Source: Vibrio sp. YMD68 (GTDB lineage: Bacteria; Pseudomonadota; Gammaproteobacteria; Enterobacterales; Vibrionaceae). Taken from it: 64,000 nt of DNA. Positions 20,864 to 29,845 of this stretch are shown here, piece after piece. Location: the NCBI RefSeq assembly GCF_029958905.1, contig NZ_CP124614.1, positions 62,001 to 126,000 on the forward strand, in the 5' to 3' direction. The first letter of the stretch is position 1. Every line of letters starts with the position of its first letter. The notes below the pieces were generated by a model. It was not told the DNA's origin. It saw only the letters and a program-made list of their open reading frames with translations, and ran no database searches. The position numbers and the translations under genes were made by a program.

Positions 20864-20881
20864 AGCTATGTTTCGCAGTAA
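20846..20881 (+). repeat. 18-bp tandem duplication at the gspI/gspJ junction
   Basis: AGCTATGTTTCTCAGTAA at 20846-20863 is repeated at 20864-20881 with one difference (CGC for CTC at the middle). The first copy carries the gspI stop and the gspJ ATG; the second gives a second in-frame ATG for gspJ. Confidence 0.95.
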
Positions 20882-21611
20882 ACGGATAGCTCGCAAGGCT
20901 CAGCAAGGGTTTACCTTGTTAGAGGTACTGATTGCTATGGCTATTTTTGCCGCGTTAAGCGTGAGTGCTTACCAAGTGGTGGATCAGGTCCGTATGAGCA
21001 ATGCGATATCGCTGGAACGCGGTGATCGCTTGAAAGAATTGCAACGCAGCCTTGTGGTTATGGACAGTGATTTTAGACAAATGGCCACGCGACAATTTCG
21101 TACCAATGGCGAGGCGGGTGGTGAGCTGAATGAGGCTCAACTACTGCAATGGAAAGACTATCTTTTAGAATCAGACGGAAAAGGTGTGCTATTCACTCGA
21201 CTCGGTTGGCATAACCCACAACAACAGTTTCCACGCGGCGAAATTCTTAAAGTTGGCTATCGAATCAAAGAGACAACGTTAGAGCGAGTATGGTGGCGCT
21301 ACCCTGATACACCAGCAGGTCAGCAACCCATCATTACCCCTATTCTGACGGATGTCGAATCGTTCTCTATGCGATTCTACTCAAAAGGCACTTGGAGCGA
21401 TAAGTGGGAAGCGGCTCAAACACTGCCAGAAGCCGTGGCGCTAGAGCTGGAGTTGGCTGATTACGCAAAAATAGAGCGCGTTTACCTCATTGCTAGCGGA
21501 TCGATAGTGCTCACTGAGAGCAAACAAGAAGATCGAGACTCCTTTAATAACGATTCTTCTGATGATGACGATCCTAACGGTGAGGAGGACAGCGATGAAC
21601 CAAGCGAGTAA
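20850..21611 (+). CDS. gspJ: Minor pseudopilin GspJ (EpsJ)
   Basis: 253 residues from ATG 20850, or 247 from ATG 20868; the two starts come from a tandem duplication. The prepilin cleavage site Q-G/F-T-L-L-E-V follows a 20-residue (or 14-residue) basic leader. C-terminus ends in an acidic tract of D, S and E. Its start overlaps the end of gspI by 14 bp and its end overlaps gspK by 17 bp. Confidence 0.95.
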   Translation: MFLSKAMFRSKRIARKAQQGFTLLEVLIAMAIFAALSVSAYQVVDQVRMSNAISLERGDRLKELQRSLVVMDSDFRQMATRQFRTNGEAGGELNEAQLLQWKDYLLESDGKGVLFTRLGWHNPQQQFPRGEILKVGYRIKETTLERVWWRYPDTPAGQQPIITPILTDVESFSMRFYSKGTWSDKWEAAQTLPEAVALELELADYAKIERVYLIASGSIVLTESKQEDRDSFNNDSSDDDDPNGEEDSDEPSE

Positions 21612-22614
21612 TAAACAGCGAGGTGTTGCACTGATCATCGTTCTCATGCTGCTGGCTGTGATGGTGTCGCTCGCAGCCACTATGTCGAGCCGTTTATTCA
21701 CACAATATAAACGAGGAAGCAACCAGGTCAGTTACCAGCAAGCTTATTGGTATGGCATTGGCGTAGAAAGTTTAGCAAAAGCTGCGATTGAACAGAGTTT
21801 CCAAGACAGCGATACGGTCAATTTGTCTCAGCCTTGGGCATTAGAAGAGCAAACCTACCCGTTAGATTATGGGACATTGAGTGGCCGAATGGTGGATAAA
21901 CAAGCCTGCTTTAATCTCAATGTTTTCTCTCGGGTAACGCTTTCGTCTTCTCAGATAGAAAAACCGTATTTAATCCGGTTTTGGCAAACCTTGCTGGAAG
22001 AAGTGGAGGTGGACAATTACCAAGCGGAAGTGATTGCGGATTCTACATGGGAGTTTATCAATCAAGAGTCCTCGGTACAGTCATCGCAGGGTGTGGGTGA
22101 CAGCTATTATGAATCACTGTCACCTGCGTATATGGCGGCTAACGGTTTTATTGCTGATACCAGTGAACTGAGATCAATACAGCAGGTTTCTGGGGATGTC
22201 ATGCAAAAGGTTGCGCCCTATATTTGCGCTTTGCCAAGTGATGATTGGCGTTTAAATGTCAACACAATCAATGCCGATCAATCGGCGTTATTGGTGGCGA
22301 TGTTTCAGCCTCATTTGAATCAACAAGATGCGATTTCATTGATTGAGTCTAGGCCTTTTGATGGTTGGGCATCGGTTGAGGATTTTATGGCAGAAAGTAG
22401 CATTAGTGTTATTGAAGAAAGTGTTCGCAAGGAAGCTCAAGCCTATCTGAGTGTGGATAGTGCCTATTTTGAATCGGATGCAGAAGTATTAGTGAATGAC
22501 TCTCGAGTACGCATTCGAAGTCTATTATTTAGTGATAATCGAGAAACAGCAACGGTCATTCGCCGTCGCTTTGGAGGGTTCAGTGAGCGAGTTTCTGACA
22601 GTTCGACTGAGTAG
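21595..22614 (+). CDS. gspK: Minor pseudopilin GspK (EpsK)
   Basis: 339 residues, the largest pseudopilin, placed at the pseudopilus tip. Start ATG 21595 with a strong GAGGAG ribosome site. Leader [10 protein letters not shown] then [10 protein letters not shown]. GspK lacks Glu+5, as is usual for this subunit. Contains the expected helical insert (residues ~110-280). Confidence 0.96.
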   Translation: MNQASNKQRGVALIIVLMLLAVMVSLAATMSSRLFTQYKRGSNQVSYQQAYWYGIGVESLAKAAIEQSFQDSDTVNLSQPWALEEQTYPLDYGTLSGRMVDKQACFNLNVFSRVTLSSSQIEKPYLIRFWQTLLEEVEVDNYQAEVIADSTWEFINQESSVQSSQGVGDSYYESLSPAYMAANGFIADTSELRSIQQVSGDVMQKVAPYICALPSDDWRLNVNTINADQSALLVAMFQPHLNQQDAISLIESRPFDGWASVEDFMAESSISVIEESVRKEAQAYLSVDSAYFESDAEVLVNDSRVRIRSLLFSDNRETATVIRRRFGGFSERVSDSSTE

Positions 22615-23791
22615 TGATAAAAACGCACAGATTCAGTGGTTAGTTTGGTCAACAACACAAAGTGAGATCATTGCCAGCGGTGAACTCAATGGATGGGAAG
22701 AGCTGGGCGAGCTGTCTGGATATGCAGAGCAAAGACAAGGAATCGTGTTGCTATCGAGCGATGATATCGTTCTAGCTGAAGTCGACATGCCAGCAGGATC
22801 ATCGCGTCAATTGGAATCAATGCTTCCTTACTTATTGGAAGATGACATTGCCCAAGATGTTGATGAGCTTCATTTTACCGTATTAAGCAAGCAAGCGAAG
22901 AAAGCCTGTATCGCTGCCGTCGATAAACGTTGGTTAAAAGCGTGTTTGGACGAGCTTAAACTCGCTGGGATAAATGTCAGTAAAGTGCTGCCAGATGTAC
23001 TCGCATTACCGAGACTTGGTGAGCTTACTGCGGCGAATATTGATCAACATTGGTTAGTTCGAAAAGGCGACAGTTTAGGGCTGAGTTTACCTGCACCTTG
23101 GCTTGAAACCTTAACGACATCTGACTGGGTAAAAGAGGGGCAAGAGTACTTACCCTTAACCTCTTACAGTCCTTTGCCGCCACTAGAGTTGGATAGTGAG
23201 CAATCGTGGCAAAGTGTCGATGGGCCACTGATTATGCAGCTGCTTACCGAAGGCGCACTTGGCTCGAAAGTCACGTTATTGAGCGGGGAGTTTAAGCCTA
23301 ATTCATCCCTGTTAAAGTACTGGTCTATTTGGAAAAAAACCGCCGTTGCCGCAGCGGTTATTGGCGCAGTGTTTGTCGGTCAGTACGGTTTGCAAATTTC
23401 TCAGGATGAAGCCAAAGCCGAAGCTTATCGAGCCGAAAGCGAACGTATATTCCGTGAGGCGTTACCCGGAAAAACCCGAATCCCGACGGTGAGCTATTTA
23501 AAACGCCAGATGAACGATGAAGCGACCCGTTTATCCGGTGGCGGTGGTGGCTCTCCAATACTGGATTGGCTGAATCAAATTCCAGATTCATTGAAAGCCA
23601 ATAGCTCGATGACGTTGCTGAGTATTCGTTACGATGGCAATCGAAATGAAGTTAGAATTCAAGCGAAAAGTAAAGATTTTCAAAGCTTTGAACAAGTTAG
23701 AATTAAGTTTGCTGAGCATTTTGAAGTAGAACAAGGTCAGTTAAGCCGCTCGGGTGAGTGGGTTAATGGCAGCTTTGTGTTGAAGAGATAG
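22583..23791 (+). CDS. gspL: Type II secretion protein GspL (EpsL)
   Basis: 402 residues from GTG 22583 (GGAGGG upstream, overlapping gspK). An actin-like cytoplasmic domain (residues ~1-240) binds the ATPase GspE; one membrane segment lies at ~257-275 ([17 protein letters not shown]); the C-terminal periplasmic ferredoxin-like domain binds GspM. A frame open from 22496 is an artefact of the gspK overlap. Confidence 0.96.
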   Translation: MSEFLTVRLSSDKNAQIQWLVWSTTQSEIIASGELNGWEELGELSGYAEQRQGIVLLSSDDIVLAEVDMPAGSSRQLESMLPYLLEDDIAQDVDELHFTVLSKQAKKACIAAVDKRWLKACLDELKLAGINVSKVLPDVLALPRLGELTAANIDQHWLVRKGDSLGLSLPAPWLETLTTSDWVKEGQEYLPLTSYSPLPPLELDSEQSWQSVDGPLIMQLLTEGALGSKVTLLSGEFKPNSSLLKYWSIWKKTAVAAAVIGAVFVGQYGLQISQDEAKAEAYRAESERIFREALPGKTRIPTVSYLKRQMNDEATRLSGGGGGSPILDWLNQIPDSLKANSSMTLLSIRYDGNRNEVRIQAKSKDFQSFEQVRIKFAEHFEVEQGQLSRSGEWVNGSFVLKR

Positions 23792-24297
23792 TGAGATTGA
23801 TGATGAGTAAACTGGTCACGTCTTTTAGGCTTTGGTGGCAAGGCATCAGTATTCGAGAGCAACGTCTAGTGATGATCTGTACGGGATTGTTAGTCGTTGG
23901 GGTTGGGTACTGGGGGATTCTAGAGCCAATACAGCAACGAAGCTTACAAGCGCAAAATAAGGTTAACAGTGAACAGCAACTGCTTAACTGGGTGAAAAAT
24001 AAAGCGGATGAAATTACTCAATTACGAGCACAAAGTGGGTTAGTGACGACATCCGAGCCCCTTAATCAGGTAATTTCTTCTTCGGCGAGTCGGTTTAAAG
24101 TGGAGCTTATTCGTATCCAGCCGAGAGATGACATGTTTCAAGTTTGGGTACAACCGATAGAGTTTAATCAGTTGATTGGTTGGATTACCTACCTGAAAGA
24201 GCAACAAGGTGTTGATGTTGAACATTTGGATGTAGCACGCACCGATCAGGATGGCATGGTCGATGTCAAGCGTTTGCAGTTTAAGCGAGGTGGATAA
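23791..24297 (+). CDS. gspM: Type II secretion protein GspM (EpsM)
   Basis: 168 residues from GTG 23791; ATG 23800 or 23803 are alternative starts a few codons later. Short cytoplasmic N-terminus with R-E-Q-R-L, a membrane helix (~27-45), and a periplasmic ferredoxin-like domain ending in VKRLQFKRGG. Partners GspL. Overlaps gspL by one base and gspN by one base. Confidence 0.95.
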   Translation: MRLMMSKLVTSFRLWWQGISIREQRLVMICTGLLVVGVGYWGILEPIQQRSLQAQNKVNSEQQLLNWVKNKADEITQLRAQSGLVTTSEPLNQVISSSASRFKVELIRIQPRDDMFQVWVQPIEFNQLIGWITYLKEQQGVDVEHLDVARTDQDGMVDVKRLQFKRGG

Positions 24298-25067
24298 TGA
24301 AGCGCATCATTCTGATTTCATTGCTTTTGATTGTCACGCTTATCGTGAGCCTGATTGTCCACATGCCAGCTCAATATGTTTTGCAAGCGGTGTCTTTGCC
24401 ACAAGGTTTAGTGGTGCAGGGGACGCAAGGCTCAATATGGAAAGGCAGCGCGGAGCGTGTCAGTTGGCAGGGGACTTCTCTGGGCCAAGTTAACTGGACA
24501 GTCAATGCCGCCCAACTGCTGATGGGTAAAGTTCAAGTGACCACTCGTTTTGGGCAAGGAAGCGAGATAGGGCTGAGAGGGCGAGGTGTAGTTGGTTATG
24601 GCTTTTCTGGCGCCTATGCCAAAGACGTGATTGCTTCTGTTCCGGCTCAGTTTGCTATTGATCAGCTGTCTTTGCCACTGCCGGTGGATCTTGAAGGCCA
24701 ACTCGAGGTTTCCATTATCGAACTTGAGCATGCGATGCCGTATTGTCAGAGCGGCACAGGAACCGTGGTTTGGAGTGGTAACAACGCGACAACCCCGTTA
24801 GCTGAACTGGCGCTTGGCTCTGTTGTGGCGAACATTGATTGCCAAGATAACGTCGTCTCGATTAATGCGAAGCAGGAAAGTGAGCAAGTCAGCGCGGAGT
24901 TTGAAGGGCAATTAGACGCAGCGACCAATGGTCAGCTGACATACAGTGCCAAGGGTTGGTTTAAACCAGAAGCTAATTTTCCGACGAGTTTATCGAGCCA
25001 GTTGCAATGGCTGGGTAACCCAGATAGCAAAGGGCATTATTCATTGGATTTCAATGGCCGTTTATAG
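24297..25067 (+). CDS. gspN: Type II secretion protein GspN (EpsN)
   Basis: 256 residues, inner-membrane anchored by an N-terminal helix (IILISLLLIVTLIVSLIV) with a periplasmic beta-rich domain related to AsmA-type proteins. Last gene of the operon; start overlaps the gspM stop (TAATG). Followed by a bidirectional terminator. GspN is absent from many type II systems but usual in Vibrio. Confidence 0.94.
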   Translation: MKRIILISLLLIVTLIVSLIVHMPAQYVLQAVSLPQGLVVQGTQGSIWKGSAERVSWQGTSLGQVNWTVNAAQLLMGKVQVTTRFGQGSEIGLRGRGVVGYGFSGAYAKDVIASVPAQFAIDQLSLPLPVDLEGQLEVSIIELEHAMPYCQSGTGTVVWSGNNATTPLAELALGSVVANIDCQDNVVSINAKQESEQVSAEFEGQLDAATNGQLTYSAKGWFKPEANFPTSLSSQLQWLGNPDSKGHYSLDFNGRL

Positions 25068-25129
25068 CGTTTATTTATAACGTTCAGTCATAGCGATTAA
25101 TCGTCGAACGAAACAGAAAACAGAAAATG

Positions 25130-25162
25130 AAAAAAGCGAGCTTAACTAGGCTCGCTTTTTTA
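25130..25162. terminator. Bidirectional terminator between gspN and cysQ
   Basis: AAAAAAGCGAGC pairs with GCTCGCTTTTTT around an 8-nt loop. The A and T runs make it work for both converging genes. Confidence 0.93.
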
Positions 25163-25168
25163 TGATGC

Positions 25169-25999
25169 TCAGTCTTTTACTTTCAAGATTTCATCCCAAG
25201 GTAGGGACTCATCCCCAAGCACCAAGAAATTCGGGTTTTCAAGGGTCTCTCTTTGGTTGTATGAGAGAGGGGCTAACTGGGTGCTTAAAATGCGCCCGCC
25301 CGCTTCTTCGACGATACATTGAGTGGCCGCTGTATCCCATTCGCCCGTTGGACCGATTCTTAAATAACAATCGACAGCTCCTTCGGCCACCAAACAAGCT
25401 TTCAGTGCGGCAGAGCCCAGTGGCACAAGATCGTAGTTCCATGCGCTGCTCAAACGAGCGGTGATGCTATTAATGTCCTGACGTCGGCTGATCGCCATGC
25501 CGATGGATTGCTTCTGGCCTTGTTCATGCTTGTGGCTCTCAATCTCGACTTTTTCACACAGATCGGGAATCTTCCAAGCCCCTTTCCCTTTATAAGCGTA
25601 ATAAGTCACACCAGAAACAGGCGCGTAAACCACTCCCATGATCGGCTGATTATTGTCGATCAATGCGATGATGGTTGCGAAGTCTCCACTGCGAGCAATG
25701 AACTCTTGCGTGCCGTCGAGTGGGTCTACTAACCAATAGCGGCTCCACTTCTCACGCTTCTCTAAGCTAATGTCCGCGGCTTCTTCAGAGAGAACAGGGA
25801 TATCAGGCGTAAGTGCCGATAGTTGATTGACGATGAGCTTATGCGCAGCAATGTCCGCGCTTGTGACCGGCGTTTCATCACTTTTGACATAGGCTTCGTA
25901 TTGTTTTGTTTCATAGATGTCGAGGATAAGTTGCCCAGCAGAACGAGCCACTTCAACCACGGAAGGTATCAGGTGAGATAAGTCTTTATCAGTAGACAT
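25169..25999 (-). CDS. cysQ: 3'(2'),5'-bisphosphate nucleotidase
   Basis: Hydrolyses 3'-phosphoadenosine 5'-phosphate (PAP), a by-product of sulfate assimilation, to AMP. 276 residues of the inositol monophosphatase fold: metal site D-P-L-D-G-T-Q-E-F near residue 92 and second motif W-D-T-A-A near residue 215, with the SEEAAD segment between. Start ATG 25999 with a TTAGGAA ribosome site. Followed by nudE in the same direction upstream (19-bp gap). Confidence 0.95.
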   Translation of the reverse strand: MSTDKDLSHLIPSVVEVARSAGQLILDIYETKQYEAYVKSDETPVTSADIAAHKLIVNQLSALTPDIPVLSEEAADISLEKREKWSRYWLVDPLDGTQEFIARSGDFATIIALIDNNQPIMGVVYAPVSGVTYYAYKGKGAWKIPDLCEKVEIESHKHEQGQKQSIGMAISRRQDINSITARLSSAWNYDLVPLGSAALKACLVAEGAVDCYLRIGPTGEWDTAATQCIVEEAGGRILSTQLAPLSYNQRETLENPNFLVLGDESLPWDEILKVKD

Positions 26000-26018
26000 A
26001 ATAATTCCTAAGACTTTG

Positions 26019-26573
26019 TTATTGTTGTTTTTCTAAATGCTTTAGAGCAAGTAATAGGGCTGTGATACTGCGGGCTTCACAAAAATCCAAGTGAGTGACC
26101 AGCTCTTCAGCTTGAGCTAATGGCCAGCGCACCACTTCTAACGGCTCTGGCTCATCACCTTCTAGTTTCTCTGAGTATAGATCCTGTGCAACAAATAGGG
26201 TCATTTGACTAGAAAAATAAGAAGGAGCCAGGACGACCTGTTTCAGCGGAGTTAGCTTGTTTGCACCAAAGCCGATTTCTTCTTTTAACTCTCGGTTCGC
26301 AGCATCAGTTGCCGACTCACCCAGGTCAATCAATCCTTTTGGAAAGCCAAGTTCATATCGCTCTGTCCCCGCTGCGTATTCGCGCACTAACAGTAAGTCA
26401 CCTTGTTCGGTCACGGGCACCATCATTACGGCATGACGACCACTGGGCTTCATTCGCTCATAGGTGCGTAAAACACCATTGCTAAAGCGTAAGTCAAGTG
26501 ACTCGATGGTGAATAGCTTAGATTGAGCAATCGAGCGAATAGAGAGAATGGTAGGCGGGCTCAATTTTGTCAT
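26019..26573 (-). CDS. nudE: ADP-compounds hydrolase NudE
   Basis: Nudix hydrolase of 184 residues that cleaves ADP-ribose, NADH and diadenosine polyphosphates. The Nudix box G-x5-E-x7-R-E-x2-E-E-x-G is complete (GLIDLGESATDAANRELKEE, then IG). Directly upstream of cysQ on the same strand, 19 bp apart, so co-transcribed. Confidence 0.95.
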   Translation of the reverse strand: MTKLSPPTILSIRSIAQSKLFTIESLDLRFSNGVLRTYERMKPSGRHAVMMVPVTEQGDLLLVREYAAGTERYELGFPKGLIDLGESATDAANRELKEEIGFGANKLTPLKQVVLAPSYFSSQMTLFVAQDLYSEKLEGDEPEPLEVVRWPLAQAEELVTHLDFCEARSITALLLALKHLEKQQ

Positions 26574-26691
26574 AATGCTTATTCCGTTTGTTAGGTATAA
26601 AGCGCATACGTGCTGGGTTGGCGTTACTATATAAAATGACTCGCCAAGTTCAAAATCTATTCGTTAGAGGCCGATCAAATTATTGAAATTA

Positions 26692-26719
26692 AGAAAAAGC
26701 CGACGTCGTGACATCGGCT
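26692..26719 (-). terminator. Intrinsic terminator of nfuA
   Basis: The reverse strand reads AGCCGATGTC-AC-GACGTCGGCT (one mismatch/wobble) followed by TTTTTC. Confidence 0.85.
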
Positions 26720-26738
26720 TACTGATAGTATTTAAGGC

Positions 26739-27326
26739 TTAGTAGTAAGAGTGCTCACCACGGTCATGCTCGGTGGCATCACGCACGGCCGTTAGCTCGC
26801 CTTCAAATTGCTGAAGAAGTTCTTTCTCGATGCCTTCTTTTAGCGTGACATCAACCATAGAACAACCATTACAACCGCCGCCAAAGGCAACAATAGCGGC
26901 GCCGTCTTCGGTAATTTCAACCAAACTTACGTGACCACCATGCCCAGCAAGCTGAGGGTTAACCTGGGTTTGAATCGCGTATTCAACACGTTCAATCAAT
27001 GAGGCGTCATCGGCAACCTTACGCATTTTGGCGTTTGGTGCTTTGAGTGTTAACTGGGAACCCATCTTATCGGTAACGAAATCCACTTCTGCATCTTCTA
27101 AAAATGGCAGGCTAAGCTCGTCAATATAAGCTGAGAATTGTTCAAATTTTAGTTCGGTGTCTGTTGCTTCAACCGCTTCTGGCGGGCAGTAAGAGACGCC
27201 ACACTCTGCATTTTGAGTACCAGGGTTAACAACAAATACGCGAATGTTCGTCCCTTCAGGTTGTTGGCTAAGTAAGCCACCGAAGTGAGTTTGCGCTGTT
27301 TCTGTGATAGTAATAGTGTTTGACAC
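26739..27326 (-). CDS. nfuA: Fe-S biogenesis protein NfuA
   Basis: Carries [4Fe-4S] clusters to target enzymes, important under iron limitation and oxidative stress. 195 residues: an N-terminal degenerate A-type carrier domain (~1-95) and a C-terminal Nfu domain with the cluster cysteines C152-x2-C155 (GGGCNGCSM). Located beside comF and bioH, as in E. coli (gntX, bioH). Confidence 0.97.
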   Translation of the reverse strand: MSNTITITETAQTHFGGLLSQQPEGTNIRVFVVNPGTQNAECGVSYCPPEAVEATDTELKFEQFSAYIDELSLPFLEDAEVDFVTDKMGSQLTLKAPNAKMRKVADDASLIERVEYAIQTQVNPQLAGHGGHVSLVEITEDGAAIVAFGGGCNGCSMVDVTLKEGIEKELLQQFEGELTAVRDATEHDRGEHSYY

Positions 27327-27418
27327 GACGAATACCTGAGTAATTTTGTAGGCTATTATAACGCCATTCTACTCCTGATAAATCTAATTTCTAGACCTAA
27401 AAACAAAATCTCATCGCT

Positions 27419-28216
27419 TTATATTGAGTTATCTGTTTCAGGAGTGCGGCAGATACAATAAATATCAATGGTTTCGACCCCAGCATCAAGCAATAATTGA
27501 CATAAATGATGGATTGTACTGCCTGTCGTGACCACATCGTCAAAAATCGCAATGTGTTTCTGTTGTGGAGAGCGATTCAGACGAAAAGCATTCCTCAGGT
27601 TTTGTTGTCGCTGTTTTTTATTGAGACCTTTCTGCTGAGGCGTGCTTTTCACTCGAGAAAAGAGGTTCGGTGCAATCTCTATATCGAGTCGTTTGCCTAG
27701 CTGTTTGGCAAGCAGTTCACTTTGATTAAACCCTCGCATTAACTGCCGCTGCCAATGGAGTGGAACGCTCGCTATCAGGTCTGGCGTTGCATCAATACGT
27801 TCGCTTAATAGCGCGGCTAATGGTTTTGCATGCCAAAACTGTTGCTGATATTTGAAGCGGTGAACATAACTTGATAAGGGGAGCTTGTAGTCACCCACGC
27901 AGTAAAGCTTTGACCAAAGAGGAGGATGCGCCAAGCACTGGCCGCATTGTTCTGTTGGGGTGAGCGTCGTAAGCCCACACCGTGAACAGCGTGTGGTTGG
28001 CGCAAAGTGTTCCTTGCAGCTATCGCACCAGATACTTTCCCACTCGATATCATTGCTTCCGATCCTTTGCCGCGTTGTCTCTTTTCTTTTGGCGTGCTCT
28101 TTATCCGGTGTTTTTAGAAGCAATGGAGTATGGATGGGGAGTTGGCACAGGTCACAGTAACAGCCGAGATGCATGCGCATGGTTTTTTGTAGCCAATCGG
28201 ATAACATAAGCGCCAA
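27419..28216 (-). CDS. comF: ComF-family phosphoribosyltransferase-like protein
   Basis: About 262-265 residues; E. coli homologue is GntX. The N-terminal half has four C-x2-C pairs (CDLC, CDSC, CSRC, CGQC) that probably bind zinc. The C-terminal half has the PRPP-binding signature I-A-I-F-D-D-V-V-T-T-G-S-T. ComF proteins are needed for DNA uptake in competent bacteria, including Vibrio. Start uncertain: TTG at 28216 or ATG at 28207; neither has a clear ribosome site. Divergent from bioH with very little space. Confidence 0.92.
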   Translation of the reverse strand: MALMLSDWLQKTMRMHLGCYCDLCQLPIHTPLLLKTPDKEHAKRKETTRQRIGSNDIEWESIWCDSCKEHFAPTTRCSRCGLTTLTPTEQCGQCLAHPPLWSKLYCVGDYKLPLSSYVHRFKYQQQFWHAKPLAALLSERIDATPDLIASVPLHWQRQLMRGFNQSELLAKQLGKRLDIEIAPNLFSRVKSTPQQKGLNKKQRQQNLRNAFRLNRSPQQKHIAIFDDVVTTGSTIHHLCQLLLDAGVETIDIYCICRTPETDNSI

Positions 28217-28294
28217 ATTTTGATAAAACCTGCCTTCATCATGAGTGTAACCGAGCGAGTGGTGAGGCTGTTTTTAGTAGGAGAAAATGCGATC

Positions 28295-29080
28295 ATGGAT
28301 AAAGCTTTGCACTGGCAAGTGAGCGGTAACGGTGAGGATTTGGTCTTAGTCCACGGTTGGGGGATGAATGGGGCCGTTTGGGATCAAACCGTCCAGGTAC
28401 TCAGCCAGCACTACCGAGTGCACGTCGTGGATCTCCCTGGTTATGGACACAGTGCGCACTTGCACGCCGCCACCTTAGAAGAAATTGCACAATCTTTACT
28501 GCCACAGGCTCCGAAACACGCTATTTGGCTTGGTTGGTCTTTAGGGGGCTTAGTTGCTACGCATATGGCTCTGGCTCATAGTGATCGCGTCACCAAGCTC
28601 ATCACCGTCGCCAGTTCGCCCAAGTTTGCTGCAGAGAAAAAGTTTGCTGCAGAAAGACCTTGGCGCGGAATTCAACCTCAGGTTCTTGATGCCTTCACGG
28701 ATCAATTAGTGGATGACTTTCAAACCACGATTGAGCGCTTTATGGCGCTGCAAGCGATGGGCAGCCCTTCAGCAAGATTGGATGTAAAGCAGCTCAAAAA
28801 AGCGGTGTTATCTCGGCCATCCCCGAACCCTGAATCGTTATTGGCGGGTTTGAAGATGTTGGCGAATGAAGATTTTCGACAAGATTTAGCGGCGGTTTCG
28901 GTGCCGATGTTGAGAATGTACGGTCGCCTCGACGGATTAGTGCCTATCAAAGTCGCCGCAGATGTACAGGCAAAGGCTCCACATTCGGAACAATACATTT
29001 TTAGTCAGTCATCGCATGCCCCATTTATGACCGAGCTGGAATCCTTCTGTCATCAAATTGTCGCTTTTGGCGAAAAATAA
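28295..29080 (+). CDS. bioH: Pimeloyl-ACP methyl ester carboxylesterase
   Basis: Alpha/beta hydrolase that removes the methyl group from pimeloyl-ACP methyl ester in biotin synthesis. 261 residues from ATG 28295 (AGTAGGAG upstream). Oxyanion-loop HGWGMN, nucleophile S82 in G-W-S-L-G, then D213 and H241 complete the triad. In E. coli the triad is S82, D207, H235, so there is a six-residue insertion between Ser and Asp, which corresponds exactly to an 18-bp tandem duplication at 28622-28657. Frame and catalytic residues are intact. Confidence 0.95.
   Translation: MDKALHWQVSGNGEDLVLVHGWGMNGAVWDQTVQVLSQHYRVHVVDLPGYGHSAHLHAATLEEIAQSLLPQAPKHAIWLGWSLGGLVATHMALAHSDRVTKLITVASSPKFAAEKKFAAERPWRGIQPQVLDAFTDQLVDDFQTTIERFMALQAMGSPSARLDVKQLKKAVLSRPSPNPESLLAGLKMLANEDFRQDLAAVSVPMLRMYGRLDGLVPIKVAADVQAKAPHSEQYIFSQSSHAPFMTELESFCHQIVAFGEK
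28622..28657 (+). repeat. 18-bp tandem duplication inside bioH
   Basis: AAGTTTGCTGCAGAGAAA (28622-28639) is followed directly by AAGTTTGCTGCAGAAAGA. It encodes K-F-A-A-E-K then K-F-A-A-E-R. Confidence 0.95.
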
Positions 29081-29212
29081 TCGTCGGTTAGATAAAAAAT
29101 TGACATTAATTGCTAAATTTTTAACCAGTTTAGCCGATAAGTTTATTAACCCAATATAGCTAACAATACGAACAGCATTATCGGGTTGGGCGATGCCAAG
29201 GAGGTTTCGGCT

Positions 29213-29683
29213 ATGATTGTGTCACCGACTAACGTTAGTGTGCCGCTTATCGCCCCATCGGTTAATGTGCAAACGGAACAAGCAGCGAGAGATAATAGAA
29301 TTCGTGAGCCTGTTGTACCAACCGCAGAGCTAGTCAAGTCAAACGCAGAGCGTAAGCTAAAGGCTGACGATAAACGGCGAAGGCGATCCTCATGGGATCC
29401 GTCAGAGCATCCAGATTACGAGATGGACGCTGATGGCGAAATTGCTGAGCCGCAGACCGAAGAGCCCAAAAGTGTGTTAGAGCATCTTTTTAGGCTATTG
29501 GCTTTAGACACTTACAGCAAAAAGCAAGGCAAGGGCTATGCAATGCGGTTTCGGTTGCCTAAGCGCATTATTGATGCAGCGATAACTGAGGGACGAATGG
29601 AAAAACGGCGAACGGTAATAAAATATCATTACGGTCACGCAGTGGCTCCTAACGTACCGTCTGAGGTTATAGCGGTGTTGTAA
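29213..29683 (+). CDS. Hypothetical protein, unknown function
   Basis: 156 residues from ATG 29213, which has a perfect AAGGAGG ribosome site 8 nt upstream; a longer frame from 29186 starts before that site. I do not recognise a domain. Residues ~1-45 look disordered, ~45-65 are very basic (KLKADDKRRRRSS), ~70-95 are acidic (DYEMDADGEIAEPQTEEPK), and ~95-156 look folded (VLEHLFRLLALDTYS, YAMRFRLPKRIIDAA, KYHYGHAV). It lies alone between bioH and tex and ends before a strong bidirectional terminator. The basic patch suggests a nucleic-acid or membrane partner, but that is a guess. Confidence 0.8.
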   Translation: MIVSPTNVSVPLIAPSVNVQTEQAARDNRIREPVVPTAELVKSNAERKLKADDKRRRRSSWDPSEHPDYEMDADGEIAEPQTEEPKSVLEHLFRLLALDTYSKKQGKGYAMRFRLPKRIIDAAITEGRMEKRRTVIKYHYGHAVAPNVPSEVIAVL

Positions 29684-29715
29684 ACATCGGCACTAAGGTG
29701 TTTATCGCTATGAAT

Positions 29716-29747
29716 AAAAATACCCACAATCATGTGGGTATTTTTTT
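29716..29747. terminator. Bidirectional terminator after the hypothetical gene
   Basis: AAAAATACCCACA / TGTGGGTATTTTT with a 4-nt loop, seven T on the right and five A on the left. Confidence 0.92.
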
Positions 29748-29845
29748 ATCTTTCGTGTGTTGACTATTCGCTGTTGGCAATTCGCTGTTCGCTTTTTCTG
29801 ATGAAGCTACTGTTATTGACTTACCGTCAGTTCAGAACCGTCATT

